Part shown: one piece after another, positions 49,672-60,839 of the stretch | Position numbering within the stretch: position 1 is the first letter of the stretch | Layout: each line of letters opens with the position of its first letter | NCBI RefSeq assembly: GCF_000949135.2 | Contig: NZ_JTAN02000014.1 | Location: 1-64,000 of the forward strand | Source: Burkholderia sp. USMB20 | GTDB lineage: Bacteria; Pseudomonadota; Gammaproteobacteria; Burkholderiales; Burkholderiaceae | Length of the DNA: 64,000 nucleotides | Direction: 5' to 3' | The notes under the pieces: model-generated | What the model was told of the DNA's origin: nothing | Databases searched by the model: none | What the model saw: only the letters and a program-made list of their open reading frames with translations | Made by a program: the position numbers and the translations under genes

Positions 49672-50118
49672 TCAGGTGCCGGCGCGCATGATGCGCGCCT
49701 TTTCGCGTTCCCAGTCGCGCTTCTTCTCGGTTTCGCGCTTGTCGTGCAGCTTCTTGCCCTTCGCGAGCGCGATGTCGCATTTCACGCGACCGCCCTTGTA
49801 GTGGAAGTTCAGCGGCACGAGCGTGTAGCCACGCTGCTCGACCTTGCCGATCAGTTTCTTGATTTCGTCACGGTGTAGCAGCAGCTTGCGCGTGCGGACC
49901 GGATCGGGCTTGATGTGCGTCGAGGCTTCGGGCAGCGGGCTGATGTGGGTACCGATCAGGAAGATCTCGGCGTTCTTCACCACGACGTAGCCTTCCTTGA
50001 TCTGGCCGCGCCCGGCGCGCAGCGCCTTGACTTCCCAGCCCTCGAGCACGAGCCCCGTCTCGTAGCGTTCCTCGATGTGATAATCGAAGTGCGCTTTCCT
50101 GTTGTCGATGATGCTCAT
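49672..50118 (-). CDS. smpB: SsrA-binding protein SmpB
   Basis: SmpB binds tmRNA and delivers it to stalled ribosomes. The 148-residue basic protein has the OB-fold core with [20 protein letters not shown] and the C-terminal tail [20 protein letters not shown] that enters the mRNA channel. The start is the ATG at 50118. It is divergent from ratA by 98 bp, as in E. coli; the tmRNA gene is not in this window. Confidence 0.98.
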   Translation of the reverse strand: MSIIDNRKAHFDYHIEERYETGLVLEGWEVKALRAGRGQIKEGYVVVKNAEIFLIGTHISPLPEASTHIKPDPVRTRKLLLHRDEIKKLIGKVEQRGYTLVPLNFHYKGGRVKCDIALAKGKKLHDKRETEKKRDWEREKARIMRAGT

Positions 50119-50216
50119 GAAAGGATCGGGCCAACTCGTTTAAAATCACAATTTTAGCAAAGCAGGGCGGGAATCGCCCGGCTTGCGTTCTCACCTCGAG
50201 CGATGCCGCGCGATTT

Positions 50217-50654
50217 ATGGCAGATGTCCAGAAAACCGTATTGATCCGTCATTCGGCGGAACAGATGTTCGACCTCGTCACCGACGTGGCCGATTACCCT
50301 AATTTCCTGCCCTGGTGCGGCGGCGTCGAGATCCGCCGTCAGGACGACAGCGGGATGGAAGCGCGCATCGACATCAACTTCAAGGGCATCAAGCAGCATT
50401 TCGCGACGCGCAACACGCAGCAGCGCCCGACGCGGATCGACATGGAGTTCGCGGACGGCCCGTTCCGGAAGTTCACGGGCTCGTGGCGCTTCATCCCGCT
50501 GCGCGCCGATGCATGCAAGATCGAATTCGCGCTGCACTACGAGTTCTCGAGCATCCTGCTCGAGAAGATCATCGGGCCGGTGTTCAGCCATATCGCGAAC
50601 ACGTTCGTCGATTCGTTCGTCAAGCGCGCCGACCAGCGCTACGGGAAGGGGTGA
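50217..50654 (+). CDS. ratA: RatA/Coq10-family START-domain protein
   Basis: A 145-residue polyketide-cyclase/START-like protein. E. coli RatA was reported as an inhibitor of 70S ribosome assembly, while the eukaryotic homologue Coq10 binds ubiquinone; which applies here is open. Characteristic segments are EQMFDLVTDVADYPNFLPWC and FADGPFRKFTGSWRF. The ATG at 50217 is followed by rnfH 4 bp after its stop, and smpB is divergent, the conserved smpB-ratA-rnfH layout. Confidence 0.94.
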   Translation: MADVQKTVLIRHSAEQMFDLVTDVADYPNFLPWCGGVEIRRQDDSGMEARIDINFKGIKQHFATRNTQQRPTRIDMEFADGPFRKFTGSWRFIPLRADACKIEFALHYEFSSILLEKIIGPVFSHIANTFVDSFVKRADQRYGKG

Positions 50655-50658
50655 CGCG

Positions 50659-50982
50659 ATGCTGTCGATCGAAGTCTGCTACGCGCTGCCGGATCGCCAG
50701 ACGCTGATTCCGGTGTCGCTGCCCGAAGGCGCGACCGTGCGCGCGGCGATCGACGCGAGCGGCGTGCTCGCGCTGCACCCGGAAATCGACCTCGCGCACG
50801 CGAAAACCGGCATATTCGGCAAGCTCGCGCCGCTCGACGCACCGCTCGCCGACCACGACCGCGTCGAGATCTACCGCCCGTTGATCGTCGATCCGAAGCT
50901 CGCGCGTCAGCGGCGCGTCGACAAGACCCGCCGCGAGGGCTCCGTCGAGGGCCGCAAGTGGATGCACAAGGACGCGCGCTGA
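50659..50982 (+). CDS. rnfH: RnfH family protein
   Basis: A 107-residue ubiquitin-like beta-grasp protein. It matches the RnfH/UPF0125 pattern: LSIEVCYALPDRQTLIPV, then GIFGKLAPLDAPLADHDRVEIYRPL and a basic C-terminal tail. Its biochemical role is not known; it is almost always paired with ratA. The ATG at 50659 has GGGAAGGGGTGA upstream. Confidence 0.93.
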   Translation: MLSIEVCYALPDRQTLIPVSLPEGATVRAAIDASGVLALHPEIDLAHAKTGIFGKLAPLDAPLADHDRVEIYRPLIVDPKLARQRRVDKTRREGSVEGRKWMHKDAR

Positions 50983-51045
50983 CGCGTCGCGTCGGCGTCG
51001 CTGCATCTTCTCCGTTCCGATTCGTCAGACCAGGCGCGGCGGCGC

Positions 51046-52029
51046 TCAGTGCGCCGTGACGTTCGCGTTCACGGCCGCGTTGCCGGGCGTGTTGCCGCCC
51101 GCATGCGTGTCGTTGTGCCGGCGCACCGACCCGTAGACGCCCGCCAGCAGCAGGGCGAGCGCCACGATCTCGAGTACGCGCGGCATCCGCTGATCGTAGA
51201 CGAACGCATAGAGCATCGCGAACACGGTTTCGAAGACGATCAGCTGGCCGGACAGCGTGAGCGGCAGCCGCTTCGACGCCGCGTTCCACAGTCCGTTGCC
51301 GAGCCACGACGCGCCGATCGCAAGCACGAGGTTCAGCAGCCAGAACAGTTGCCAGCGCGATGCCGGAACGGCGGCCTGCACCGTGCCGGCCGGCAGCGCG
51401 AGGATCGCGAGCCAGCAGAGGCCGCCGATCAGGCCCGTCACCACACCCCACAGCACCGACCACTCGTTGCCGCCGAAATGAGGGTTGCGCTGCAGGTAGC
51501 GCGTGTTCGCGACCGCGTACCAGGTCCAGCTCGCGAGTGCGCCGCTTGCGCACGCGATGCCCGCGAGCTTCTGGCCGAGCGTCGTCGCCTGCGCGGCTTC
51601 CGACGTGAAGAGGTCGACGTTGATGCAGACGATGCCGGCGATCACCAGCGCGAGCGGGGCGGCGAGGCGCCGCAGCGGCATCGCGCCGTGGTCGCCGAGG
51701 CCCGCGAGCGTGACGGTCACGGGCAGCACGCCGACGATCAGGGAGCTGGGTGCGATGCCGATCAGGTGCACGGCACCGGACAGCAGCATGTAGTACGCAA
51801 CGTTGCCGATCAGCGCGAGCTTCGCGAGCGCGACGAGATCCTCGCGGGTCAGCCGGGCGAGCAGCGAGCGGGCGGCCGGCAGGGCCGCCGCCAGCGACAC
51901 GAGGCCGTACATCGCATAGCGGCCCGCGCTCAGCAGCAGCGGCGAGAAGTCGGTCATCAGCCGCGGCACGAGAAAGACCATGCCCCACAACGCGCCCGCG
52001 AGGACGCCATACACCACACCGCGCTGCAT
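51046..52029 (-). CDS. EamA/DMT-family transporter
   Basis: A 327-residue integral membrane protein with about ten helices in two EamA repeats (N-terminal GVVYGVLAGALWGMVFLVPRL; second repeat LVLAIGASWLGNGLWN). It is likely an exporter of a small metabolite, substrate unknown. The ATG at 52029 begins directly at the first helix. The last 25 residues are hydrophilic and probably cytoplasmic. Confidence 0.87.
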   Translation of the reverse strand: MQRGVVYGVLAGALWGMVFLVPRLMTDFSPLLLSAGRYAMYGLVSLAAALPAARSLLARLTREDLVALAKLALIGNVAYYMLLSGAVHLIGIAPSSLIVGVLPVTVTLAGLGDHGAMPLRRLAAPLALVIAGIVCINVDLFTSEAAQATTLGQKLAGIACASGALASWTWYAVANTRYLQRNPHFGGNEWSVLWGVVTGLIGGLCWLAILALPAGTVQAAVPASRWQLFWLLNLVLAIGASWLGNGLWNAASKRLPLTLSGQLIVFETVFAMLYAFVYDQRMPRVLEIVALALLLAGVYGSVRRHNDTHAGGNTPGNAAVNANVTAH

Positions 52030-52210
52030 CGACTGCTCCGAACGAAAGACTGACGAGCGCGCATCTTAACGACGGCGGCGCGACCGCGTCTTGTTCATTC
52101 CTGCACTCGGGAGCGGGGTGTGGCAGGGACCGGCTGCAAGCGCCGCCGCGCCCCGGTCCTGTTTAACCGGGGGCTGCGGCGGGTCGCGTTGCCCTTCGAC
52201 GCTCAACCGA

Positions 52211-52894
52211 TCAGCGCTCGACCGGTTCGGCCGCCGCCGCACTGTCGCCCGCCGCGGCTGCTCGCGCGGGGCGGCGCACGGTGCGCAGCTTGCCGCTGTT
52301 GCCGCCGCCGCAGTAGAAGAGGTCGCGGCCGTCGGACTCCAGCCCCGACACGCCGACGCCGGGCGGCATGTCGACCTGTTCGAGCACTTGCCCGTTGCGC
52401 GGGTCGATCCGCCGCAACGCGCTCTCGTCCGCTTCCCAGGTGCCGTGCCACAGCTCGCCGTCGACCCACGTCACGCCGGTGACGAAGCGGTTCGATTCGA
52501 TCGTGCGCAGCACGGCGCCCGATTGCGGATCCACCTGGTGAATCTTGCGTTCGCGGTACTGGCCGACCCACAGCGTGCCTTCCGCCCAGGCCAGCCCCGA
52601 ATCGGCGCCGCCGCCGGGCGCGGGGATCGTCGCGAGCACGCGGCCGGAGTCGGGATCGATCTTCTCGATACGGTCCTCGACGATCTGGAACAGGTGGCGC
52701 CCGTCGAACGCGGTGCCTGCGTGCGCGGCGACGTCGAGTGCGCGCACGGTCGTGCCGCGTTCCGGGTCGAGCGCGTTCAGCTTGTCGCCGGACGCGAACC
52801 ACACGTGCCGCCCGTCGAACGTGACGCCGTGTACGCCGTCGACGCCCGGAAACGGGCCGTATTCGCGGAGGATGTCTGCGGGGGAGCGTTTCAT
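52211..52894 (-). CDS. beta-propeller protein, glutamine-cyclotransferase-like
   Basis: A 227-residue protein built from repeated WVDGELWHGTW / GRHVWFASGDKL-type blades with regular GxLW and IDPxxG elements, as in the five-bladed propeller of plant-type glutaminyl cyclotransferases or SMP-30-like proteins. There is no signal peptide, so it would be cytoplasmic. The ATG at 52894 is preferred over a GTG 9 bases upstream because GACGAGG lies at a good distance from it. The C-terminus is an alanine-rich tail. It lies 30 bp downstream of the HTH regulator on the same strand. I cannot confirm cyclotransferase residues, so the function is open. Confidence 0.75.
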   Translation of the reverse strand: MKRSPADILREYGPFPGVDGVHGVTFDGRHVWFASGDKLNALDPERGTTVRALDVAAHAGTAFDGRHLFQIVEDRIEKIDPDSGRVLATIPAPGGGADSGLAWAEGTLWVGQYRERKIHQVDPQSGAVLRTIESNRFVTGVTWVDGELWHGTWEADESALRRIDPRNGQVLEQVDMPPGVGVSGLESDGRDLFYCGGGNSGKLRTVRRPARAAAAGDSAAAAEPVER

Positions 52895-52924
52895 GTTTGT
52901 CACCTCGTCGTTGGTATCCCCATC

Positions 52925-54145
52925 CTAGTCGCCCGGCAGCGGCGCGGGGAGTAACAAGGTCGTCGCGAATCCGGGCAGCGGCGGCGTCATCCAGCGGCGC
53001 GCGCGACCGCGGCCGACCGCCTGCACCTTGTCCGCTTCGGCGAGCGCATCGAGCGCGCGCTGCACGGTGCGCTGGTTCACGCCGAGTGCGAGCGCCAGCG
53101 CGGAGCTCGACCACGCCTCGCCGTCCGCGAGCAGCGCGAGCACGGCCGCATGGCGGTCGTCGACTGGACGCGCGAGCACGACGGCCTCGTGCGGGCCGAG
53201 CGGTTCGAGCGCGAAGCCGCTCGGCGTCGCAGTGATGTTCGCGAGCGGCCGCAGCACCGCGCGCAAGCGGCCGATCTCGACGCGCAGGCGGGCGCGATGC
53301 GATTCGTCCGCGTGTCTCGCGCGAAACGCCGCGGCGACGAGCGCGTTTCTCGACACGTCGCCGGGCCACGCCTCGCCCAGTGCGCGGGCGAGCACGAACA
53401 GCACCGGGCGGCGTGCGAGCGACACGGTCGTGCGCGCGTCGCGCACCGCGTGGCGGCATGCATCGACGACGAGCGCGTTCGATGCCAGCAGCGCCTCGAC
53501 CTCGTCGAGCAGCACGAGCCGCGACGTACCGCGCGCGATGAGTCGCGCGGCCGGCGTATCGAGCATGCGGGCAGCCGTGTCGACTTCGGCCGTCAGCGCG
53601 GCGATGCCGGCGTCCTGTGCGGCCGCGCGCGCACGGGCGAGCGCCAGGCGCGCCGCGTGCGGGCGGATGCGGCGCATCGCGATGCCGGCCGCGATCAGTT
53701 CGTGAGCCGCGCGCGATGCGGCGGGCAGCGGTGCGGGATCTAGGCTCGCGAGCCGCTGTTCGGCATCCCCGACGTGCCCGATCAGCAGCAGCCGGCGCAC
53801 GCCGAGATAGCGCGCATGCGCGGCGTTCGTGCGGTCGCCGTGTGCGTCGAGCGTCGCGCAGGCGGCGTCGAGGGCGCGCGACGGCCAGCCGAGGTCGCGC
53901 GACGCCAGCGCGATCTCGGCCTCCGCGACGACACAGCGCGCCCGCGCGACGGCTTCCTTCGCGCCGAACGCGCGCGCCGCGCTGCGCACGAGCGCGCGTG
54001 CGCGCTCGAAATCGCCGAGCTGGGCCATCGCGATGCCGCGCAACGCGAGCGCCGGCGCGTCGTCGCGCAACGCGACGCGGTTCAGCGCGCCGAGCGGGTC
54101 GCCCGCCGCGAGCGCCCGCGCGGCGGCCGTGATCAGCGAATCCAT
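52925..54145 (-). CDS. uncharacterised regulator with C-terminal helix-turn-helix
   Basis: A 406-residue protein. The first 200 residues are alanine-rich helices resembling TPR-like repeats. A middle region (RHADESHRARLRVEIGRLRAVL) looks like the winged DNA-binding/BTAD type of effector domain, and the C-terminal part has a helix-turn-helix (ALALALGVNQRTVQRALDAL, about 352-371). No receiver domain is seen. It is divergent from the DUF899 gene across 113 bp and upstream of the propeller gene, so it may control both. Start ATG at 54145. Confidence 0.75.
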   Translation of the reverse strand: MDSLITAAARALAAGDPLGALNRVALRDDAPALALRGIAMAQLGDFERARALVRSAARAFGAKEAVARARCVVAEAEIALASRDLGWPSRALDAACATLDAHGDRTNAAHARYLGVRRLLLIGHVGDAEQRLASLDPAPLPAASRAAHELIAAGIAMRRIRPHAARLALARARAAAQDAGIAALTAEVDTAARMLDTPAARLIARGTSRLVLLDEVEALLASNALVVDACRHAVRDARTTVSLARRPVLFVLARALGEAWPGDVSRNALVAAAFRARHADESHRARLRVEIGRLRAVLRPLANITATPSGFALEPLGPHEAVVLARPVDDRHAAVLALLADGEAWSSSALALALGVNQRTVQRALDALAEADKVQAVGRGRARRWMTPPLPGFATTLLLPAPLPGD

Positions 54146-54258
54146 CCGAATCCCGACACAGTTGTCACTCCCTCCGGTCCGACGCCCGGTCCTAATCTAG
54201 CACCACGCACACGGCAGATGCGCCGTGCCCGGATATCCATCGAAAGGAGGAACCCGTA

Positions 54259-55023
54259 ATGACGAACCATCTCACCGGAACGCGCGACGAATGGCTGGCT
54301 GCGCGCCGCGCGCTGCTCGATGCGGAAAAGGCGCTGACCCGGCAGGGCGACGCGCTCGCGCGGCGGCGCCAGGCGCTGCCGTGGGTGCGCGTCGACAAGG
54401 CCTACCGGTTCGACACCGAGGACGGCCCGGCGACGCTCGACGATCTGTTCGGCGGCCGTTCGCAACTGCTCGTCTATCACTTCATGTTCGGCCCCGACTA
54501 CAAGGCCGGCTGCCCGTCGTGCTCGGCGCTCGCCGACGGCTTCGACGGTTTCGGGGTCCACCTCGCGAACCACGACGTGACGCTCGCGGCGGTGTCGCGC
54601 GCGCCGCTTGCGAAGCTGCTGGGATACCGGCAGCGGATGGGCTGGCACTTTCCGTGGGCGTCGTCGGACGACGGTGAGTTCAATTTCGACTTCAACGTGT
54701 CGTTCACCGAAGCGCAGCAGCGCGCCGGCGACGTCGAATACAACTATGCGCGCGCCGGCCACGCGATGGACATGGACCCGCCGCCCGCCGCGCTCGCCCA
54801 GTTCGCGGCGACGTGCGGCACCGACGCCGCCACATACGCGCGCGACCGGCCGGGGATGAGCGCGTTCGTGCGCGAGGACGGCATCGTCTATCACACGTAT
54901 TCGACGTACGCGCGCGGGCTCGACGGGCTGTGGGGAATGTACCAGTGGCTCGATCGCGCGCCGCTCGGGCGCAACGAGACGGGCGTGTGGTGGCGCCGTC
55001 ATGACGAGTATGCACGCGGTTGA
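54259..55023 (+). CDS. DUF899 thioredoxin-like protein
   Basis: A 254-residue protein of the DUF899 family, whose fold is thioredoxin-like. The family core is visible: KAYRFDTEDGPATLDDLFGGR, then HFMFGPDYKAGCPSCSALADG, in which C85 and C88 form a CxxC pair, and late WWRRHDEY. Function is unknown; a redox role is likely. AAAGGAGG at 54242-54249 is a strong ribosome binding site for the ATG at 54259. The DUF2182 gene follows 30 bp later. Confidence 0.88.
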   Translation: MTNHLTGTRDEWLAARRALLDAEKALTRQGDALARRRQALPWVRVDKAYRFDTEDGPATLDDLFGGRSQLLVYHFMFGPDYKAGCPSCSALADGFDGFGVHLANHDVTLAAVSRAPLAKLLGYRQRMGWHFPWASSDDGEFNFDFNVSFTEAQQRAGDVEYNYARAGHAMDMDPPPAALAQFAATCGTDAATYARDRPGMSAFVREDGIVYHTYSTYARGLDGLWGMYQWLDRAPLGRNETGVWWRRHDEYARG

Positions 55024-55053
55024 GCACGGCCCGGCGAGCCGCGGGAGCGGGCG

Positions 55054-55881
55054 ATGAGCACGGCGACGAAACGGACTGCGGCCGCTGCCGCGGGCGGCGG
55101 CCGGCGGGTGTTCGGCGCCGCGCTCGTCGCGGTATGGGCCGCCGCGATCTGGGCGATGCTCGCGCAGCACGCATCGATGGACGCGATGGGCGGCATGCCG
55201 ATGGCCGGCGGCTGGACGCTGTCGGCCGGGTGGCTCAGGCCGTGCGGATGGCAGGCAGGGCGCGCGTTCGCCGCATTCGCCGGGATGTGGGGCGCGATGA
55301 CGGTGACGATGATGCTGCCGGTGCTGGCGCCGGTGCTCTGGCGATATCGGCAAGGTCTGGGCGCGGTGGGCGACGCGCGTGCGGCATGGTTCGTCGCGGT
55401 CGCGGGCGCCGCGTATTTCTCCGTGTGGATGGCGCTCGGCGCGCTGGTGTTTCCGGTCGGCACTGCCTGGGCGGCGGCCGCCGCGCGGCTGCCCGCGCTC
55501 GCCGCCACGGTGCCGTTCGCGGCTGGCGCGATCGTGCTCGGCGCGGGCGTGCTGCAGTTTTCCGGCTGGAAGGCGCGCCGGCTCGCTTGCTCCCGACATG
55601 CACCGGACGACGCATGCGCGCCGCGGGCGGCAGCCCGCGCCGCAGTCGCGTGGCGGTACGGCGTGCGTACCGCGCTACGGTGCGGCGCCTGCTGCGGGAA
55701 CCTGATGGCCGTGGCACTGGCGGCCGGCATGATGGACCTGCGCGTGATGGCCGTCGTGACCGTGGCGGTCGCCGCCGAGCGGCTGGCGCCGGCTGGCGTT
55801 CGCGTCGCGCGGATCGTCGGCGGTGTCGCGATCGGCGCCGGCGCGGCGATGATCGCGTGGGCGGCGGCCGCGCTGGCCTAG
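55054..55881 (+). CDS. DUF2182 integral membrane protein
   Basis: A 275-residue protein with about seven hydrophobic segments. The motif GMWGAMTVTMMLPVLAPV and the late CCGNLMAV (with adjacent cysteines) match the DUF2182 family of predicted metal-binding membrane proteins. A histidine/methionine-rich stretch (QHASMDAMGGMPMAGG) in the first periplasmic loop also fits metal binding. It follows the DUF899 gene by 30 bp and probably shares its transcript. The substrate and partner are unknown. Confidence 0.8.
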   Translation: MSTATKRTAAAAAGGGRRVFGAALVAVWAAAIWAMLAQHASMDAMGGMPMAGGWTLSAGWLRPCGWQAGRAFAAFAGMWGAMTVTMMLPVLAPVLWRYRQGLGAVGDARAAWFVAVAGAAYFSVWMALGALVFPVGTAWAAAAARLPALAATVPFAAGAIVLGAGVLQFSGWKARRLACSRHAPDDACAPRAAARAAVAWRYGVRTALRCGACCGNLMAVALAAGMMDLRVMAVVTVAVAAERLAPAGVRVARIVGGVAIGAGAAMIAWAAAALA

Positions 55882-56100
55882 CGGCGCCCGGGGCTGCCGG
55901 CGCGCGTCGAACGGGGCCGGCGCAGGCACCGTCGGCAGGTCCGGCGTCGTACGGCAACGGCGGGCGATCGGCCCGATTCCGGCCGGCTGCGCGAATGGGC
56001 CGATGCGGGGGTGAAACGAAAGGCGATCGAAAACGAACCGAACGGCGATCCGAACGATTCGGCCCCCGAGTGCCGGGAAACGGCTAACCCGTTGTTCGTG

Positions 56101-56131
56101 TTGTGAAAATTCGCAGCGCTTCGCGTATAAT
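56101..56131 (+). promoter_or_regulatory. guaB promoter
   Basis: TTGTGA at 56101-56106, 19-bp spacer, and a perfect TATAAT at 56126-56131, followed by guaB at 56158. The -10 is convincing; the -35 is weak and the spacer is long. The rest of the 276-bp gap from 55882 shows no gene. Confidence 0.7.
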
Positions 56132-56157
56132 TCGCTTTTGCGCCCATAGGATTTGCC

Positions 56158-57618
56158 ATGCGTCTGATCCAAAAAGCACTCACTTTCGATGATGTGCTCC
56201 TCGTTCCCGCCTTTTCCGACGTTCTCCCGCGCGACACCAGCCTGAAGACCAAGCTGACCCGCAACATCTCCCTGAACATGCCGCTCGTGTCCGCCGCGAT
56301 GGACACGGTCACCGAAGGTCGCCTCGCGATCGCGATGGCGCAGCAGGGTGGTGTGGGCATCGTCCACAAGAACCTCACGCCGGCCGAGCAGGCTCGCGAA
56401 GTCGCGAAGGTCAAGCGTTTCGAATCGGGCGTCGTGCGCGACCCGATCACGGTCCCGCCGCAGATGAAGGTGCGCGACGTGATCGCGCTGTCGCGTCAGC
56501 ATGGCATCTCGGGCTTCCCGGTCGTCGAAGGCCCGCAGCTCGTCGGCATCGTCACGAACCGCGACCTGCGTTTCGAATCGCGCCTCGACGAACCGGTCAA
56601 GTCGATCATGACGCCGCGCGAGCGTCTCGTCACCGTCAAGGAAGGCACGCCGCTCGCCGAAGCGAAGGCGCTGATGCACAGCCACCGCCTCGAGCGCGTG
56701 CTGGTCGTCAACGACGCGTTCGAACTGCGCGGCCTGATGACCGTGAAGGACATCACGAAGCAGACCGAACACCCGGATGCGTGCAAGGACGAACACGGCA
56801 AGCTGCGCGCAGGCGCGGCGGTCGGCGTCGGCCCGGACAACGAAGAGCGCGTCGAGCTGCTGGTGCAGGCCGGCGTCGACGTGATCGTCGTCGATACCGC
56901 GCACGGCCACAGCAAGGGCGTGCTCGAGCGCGTGCGCTGGGTCAAGCAGAACTTCCCGCACGTCGAGGTGATCGGCGGCAACATCGCGACGGCCGCCGCC
57001 GCGAAGGCGCTCGTCGAATACGGCGCGGACGCGGTCAAGGTCGGTATCGGCCCGGGCTCGATCTGCACGACGCGGATCGTCGCGGGCGTCGGCGTGCCGC
57101 AGATCAGCGCGATCGCGAACGTCGCGGAAGCGCTGAAGGGCACCGGCGTGCCGTGCATCGCCGACGGCGGCGTGCGCTTCTCGGGCGACGTGTCGAAGGC
57201 CCTCGCGGCCGGCGCGAACGCGGTGATGATGGGCAGCATGTTCGCGGGTACCGAAGAGGCGCCGGGCGACGTGTTCCTGTACCAGGGCCGCCAGTACAAG
57301 TCGTACCGCGGCATGGGTTCGGTCGGCGCGATGAAGGACGGCGCGGCGGACCGCTACTTCCAGGACAACTCGGCGAACATCGACAAGCTCGTGCCGGAAG
57401 GCATCGAGGGCCGCGTCGCGTACAAGGGTTCGGTCAACGCGATCCTGTTCCAGCTGGTCGGCGGCGTGCGCGCGAGCATGGGCTACTGCGGTTGCAAGAC
57501 GATCGATGAGCTGCACGACAAGGCCGAATTCGTCCAGATCACCGCGGCGGGCATGCGCGAGTCGCACGTGCACGACGTGCAGATCACGAAGGAAGCACCG
57601 AACTACCACGTGGACTGA
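56158..57618 (+). CDS. guaB: IMP dehydrogenase
   Basis: GuaB oxidises IMP to XMP with NAD+, the first committed step to GMP. It has 486 residues: a TIM barrel with the catalytic cysteine C303 in GPGSICTTR, an inserted pair of CBS domains (about residues 95-203), and the mobile flap [10 protein letters not shown]. The ATG at 56158 is 27 bases from a perfect -10 element. Confidence 0.99.
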   Translation: MRLIQKALTFDDVLLVPAFSDVLPRDTSLKTKLTRNISLNMPLVSAAMDTVTEGRLAIAMAQQGGVGIVHKNLTPAEQAREVAKVKRFESGVVRDPITVPPQMKVRDVIALSRQHGISGFPVVEGPQLVGIVTNRDLRFESRLDEPVKSIMTPRERLVTVKEGTPLAEAKALMHSHRLERVLVVNDAFELRGLMTVKDITKQTEHPDACKDEHGKLRAGAAVGVGPDNEERVELLVQAGVDVIVVDTAHGHSKGVLERVRWVKQNFPHVEVIGGNIATAAAAKALVEYGADAVKVGIGPGSICTTRIVAGVGVPQISAIANVAEALKGTGVPCIADGGVRFSGDVSKALAAGANAVMMGSMFAGTEEAPGDVFLYQGRQYKSYRGMGSVGAMKDGAADRYFQDNSANIDKLVPEGIEGRVAYKGSVNAILFQLVGGVRASMGYCGCKTIDELHDKAEFVQITAAGMRESHVHDVQITKEAPNYHVD

Positions 57619-57624
57619 TCGCCG

Positions 57625-58242
57625 ATGAAACCGCTGCTGCGAGCCGTGCTGATCGTCGATGCCGTGCTGCTGCTGGCGTTCGGCGTGCTGTTCGTGCTGA
57701 CGCCCTGGCAGGCGCTGTTCAACGCGCTGCAGCTGGCGAACATCCAGCCGGCGATGCTCGGCCAGGCGTTCGGCATCGCGCTGCTCGGCCTCGCGTGGCT
57801 CGCGTTTCATGCGGCGCTCAACGGTGATCTCACGGCGCCCGTCGCACGTGCGGTCGGCCATGTGAACTGGCTGATCGGCGTGCTGGCGGTCGTGTGGTCG
57901 TTCGGCACCGGCAACGGTCCCGCGCTCGCGGCCGCCGGCCGCGTGCTGTCGGCGATGGCCGGGGTCGCGCTGATCTTGCTGGGCCTCGGCGGCGTGCGGC
58001 TGGCATCGACCGTGCGGCGGCGCGAGAAGGCGGAACGGGTGGAACGGGCGCAGGCGCCCGACGCCCGGGACGCGAAGCGCCCGGCCGAACCGGCGGTGGC
58101 CTCTGCGCCGCGGCAGCGTGTCGAACCGGTCGTCAGCCGTCCGGCGGCGCCCTCGGCGCCGGCCGCGGCCACCACGTCGGCCGCATCCGACCGCGCGTCA
58201 GGCAGCGTCGCATTCGACGCCCGCCCGCCGTTGCAGGATTGA
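57625..58242 (+). CDS. uncharacterised four-helix membrane protein
   Basis: A 205-residue protein, four hydrophobic helices (about residues 5-28, 40-60, 72-94, 98-120) followed by an 80-residue cytoplasmic tail rich in alanine, proline and arginine. No enzyme motif is seen. It starts 7 bp after guaB and lies upstream of guaA, so it is part of the gua unit, but nothing in the sequence ties it to purine metabolism. I do not recognise a named family. Confidence 0.75.
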   Translation: MKPLLRAVLIVDAVLLLAFGVLFVLTPWQALFNALQLANIQPAMLGQAFGIALLGLAWLAFHAALNGDLTAPVARAVGHVNWLIGVLAVVWSFGTGNGPALAAAGRVLSAMAGVALILLGLGGVRLASTVRRREKAERVERAQAPDARDAKRPAEPAVASAPRQRVEPVVSRPAAPSAPAAATTSAASDRASGSVAFDARPPLQD

Positions 58243-58299
58243 CCGGCGATGCGTCGCGCGAGCCGCCTGCCGCCCGACGCCGCTGTCCATGCTTTTGAC

Positions 58300-58325
58300 G
58301 CAGCGCTTCGTGCGCTGCTTTTCTT
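58300..58325 (+). terminator. intrinsic terminator/attenuator upstream of guaA
   Basis: GCAGCGC / GCGCTGC with a TTCGT loop, followed by TTTTCTT, ending 24 bases before the guaA start. It lies in the 107-bp gap after the small membrane protein gene. Confidence 0.75.
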
Positions 58326-58349
58326 ATTCTCTTCATCCCGTCCGCAGCC

Positions 58350-59969
<1,620 letters not shown>

Positions 59970-60021
59970 GCGTCGGCGTCGAGGCGTGCCTCGATGACCG
60001 ATAGCGGCATCGGATGATGCG

Positions 60022-60059
60022 CAACGCCCGGCAGGGGAACCTGCCGGGCGTTGTCGTTT
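60022..60059 (+). terminator. intrinsic terminator after guaA
   Basis: A 14-bp perfect stem (CAACGCCCGGCAGG / CCTGCCGGGCGTTG) with a GGAA tetraloop, followed by TCGTTT. It lies 52 bases after the guaA stop. Confidence 0.9.
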
Positions 60060-60185
60060 GTGCGGTTGGCGGCCGTGATTCGATGGTTGCCGGCGCGCAG
60101 TGTTTTCCTTGCCTGCATGCCGGGTCCGGGCACCGAGGTGCGGGACAGCCCGGCCGCTACAAGCGACGCGTCTGCAGGTCGCGCG

Positions 60186-60839
60186 CTAGGGCAGCCGACG
60201 ACCGCCGGCATCGATCATCCTGATCGAGCCCGAAGTCTGCCCCTGTCCTTGTCGAATGCTGAATTCGATGATGTCCTCGTAGAGTTCCCGTTGTCCGGCG
60301 GGCAGGACCGGCAGCAACGTCTCGCGCCGCTTGTCCGCATCGAACATCGATTCCACGAGCCATCCCGTCAGATAGAGCGCCGCCACGCATCCGCCCGCCG
60401 TCGCAACGTTGCCGTGGCACACGAGCGGCTGGTCCGGCACCTGCAGCCCGCGATCCGTCAGTCCGTGTCGCGCGTCGGGGTGCGTCGTTGCGCGACGGTC
60501 CGGCAAATGCCCGAGCCGCTCCAGGACGAAGGCGCCCGCGCAGATCGATCCGATGTATTGGCGCGCCGGATCGAGATCGAACGACGGCAGGAAATCCGGG
60601 CTCGCGAGCGCGGCCGGGATGCCCAGCCTGCCGCTCGAGAACAGCACGGCGTCGGCGCGATTGGCTTCCTCGAGCGGGCCGTGCACGGGGATGGCCAGAC
60701 CATGCGCGGAACGCAGCAGCGGCTGCGCGCCGAGAATCCTGACACGCCAGTCCGCGGTGTTGCGGCCGAGGATGTCCCACATCAGGAACAGGTCGATGTC
60801 GGTGAACTGGTCGAATGCGACGAGAGCGATGTCTTTCAA
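60186..60839 (-). CDS. DJ-1/PfpI family protein
   Basis: A 217-residue protein with the DJ-1/PfpI class I amidotransferase-like fold. The nucleophile-elbow cysteine is C100 in GSICAGAFVLERLG; the N-terminal MKDIALVAFDQFTDIDLFL is typical. There is no HTH domain, so it is not a GATase1-type AraC regulator. Members include isonitrile hydratases and glyoxalase/chaperone-like proteins; the precise activity is unknown. It is divergent from a TetR regulator gene with a 96-bp gap, which suggests that the regulator controls it. Confidence 0.87.
   Translation of the reverse strand: MKDIALVAFDQFTDIDLFLMWDILGRNTADWRVRILGAQPLLRSAHGLAIPVHGPLEEANRADAVLFSSGRLGIPAALASPDFLPSFDLDPARQYIGSICAGAFVLERLGHLPDRRATTHPDARHGLTDRGLQVPDQPLVCHGNVATAGGCVAALYLTGWLVESMFDADKRRETLLPVLPAGQRELYEDIIEFSIRQGQGQTSGSIRMIDAGGRRLP

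Noticed and set aside
50217-50982. ratA-rnfH as a toxin-antitoxin module
   Set aside because: RatA has been labelled a toxin in E. coli, but the pair is a conserved chromosomal neighbour of smpB and looks like housekeeping; no antitoxin partner evidence is visible.
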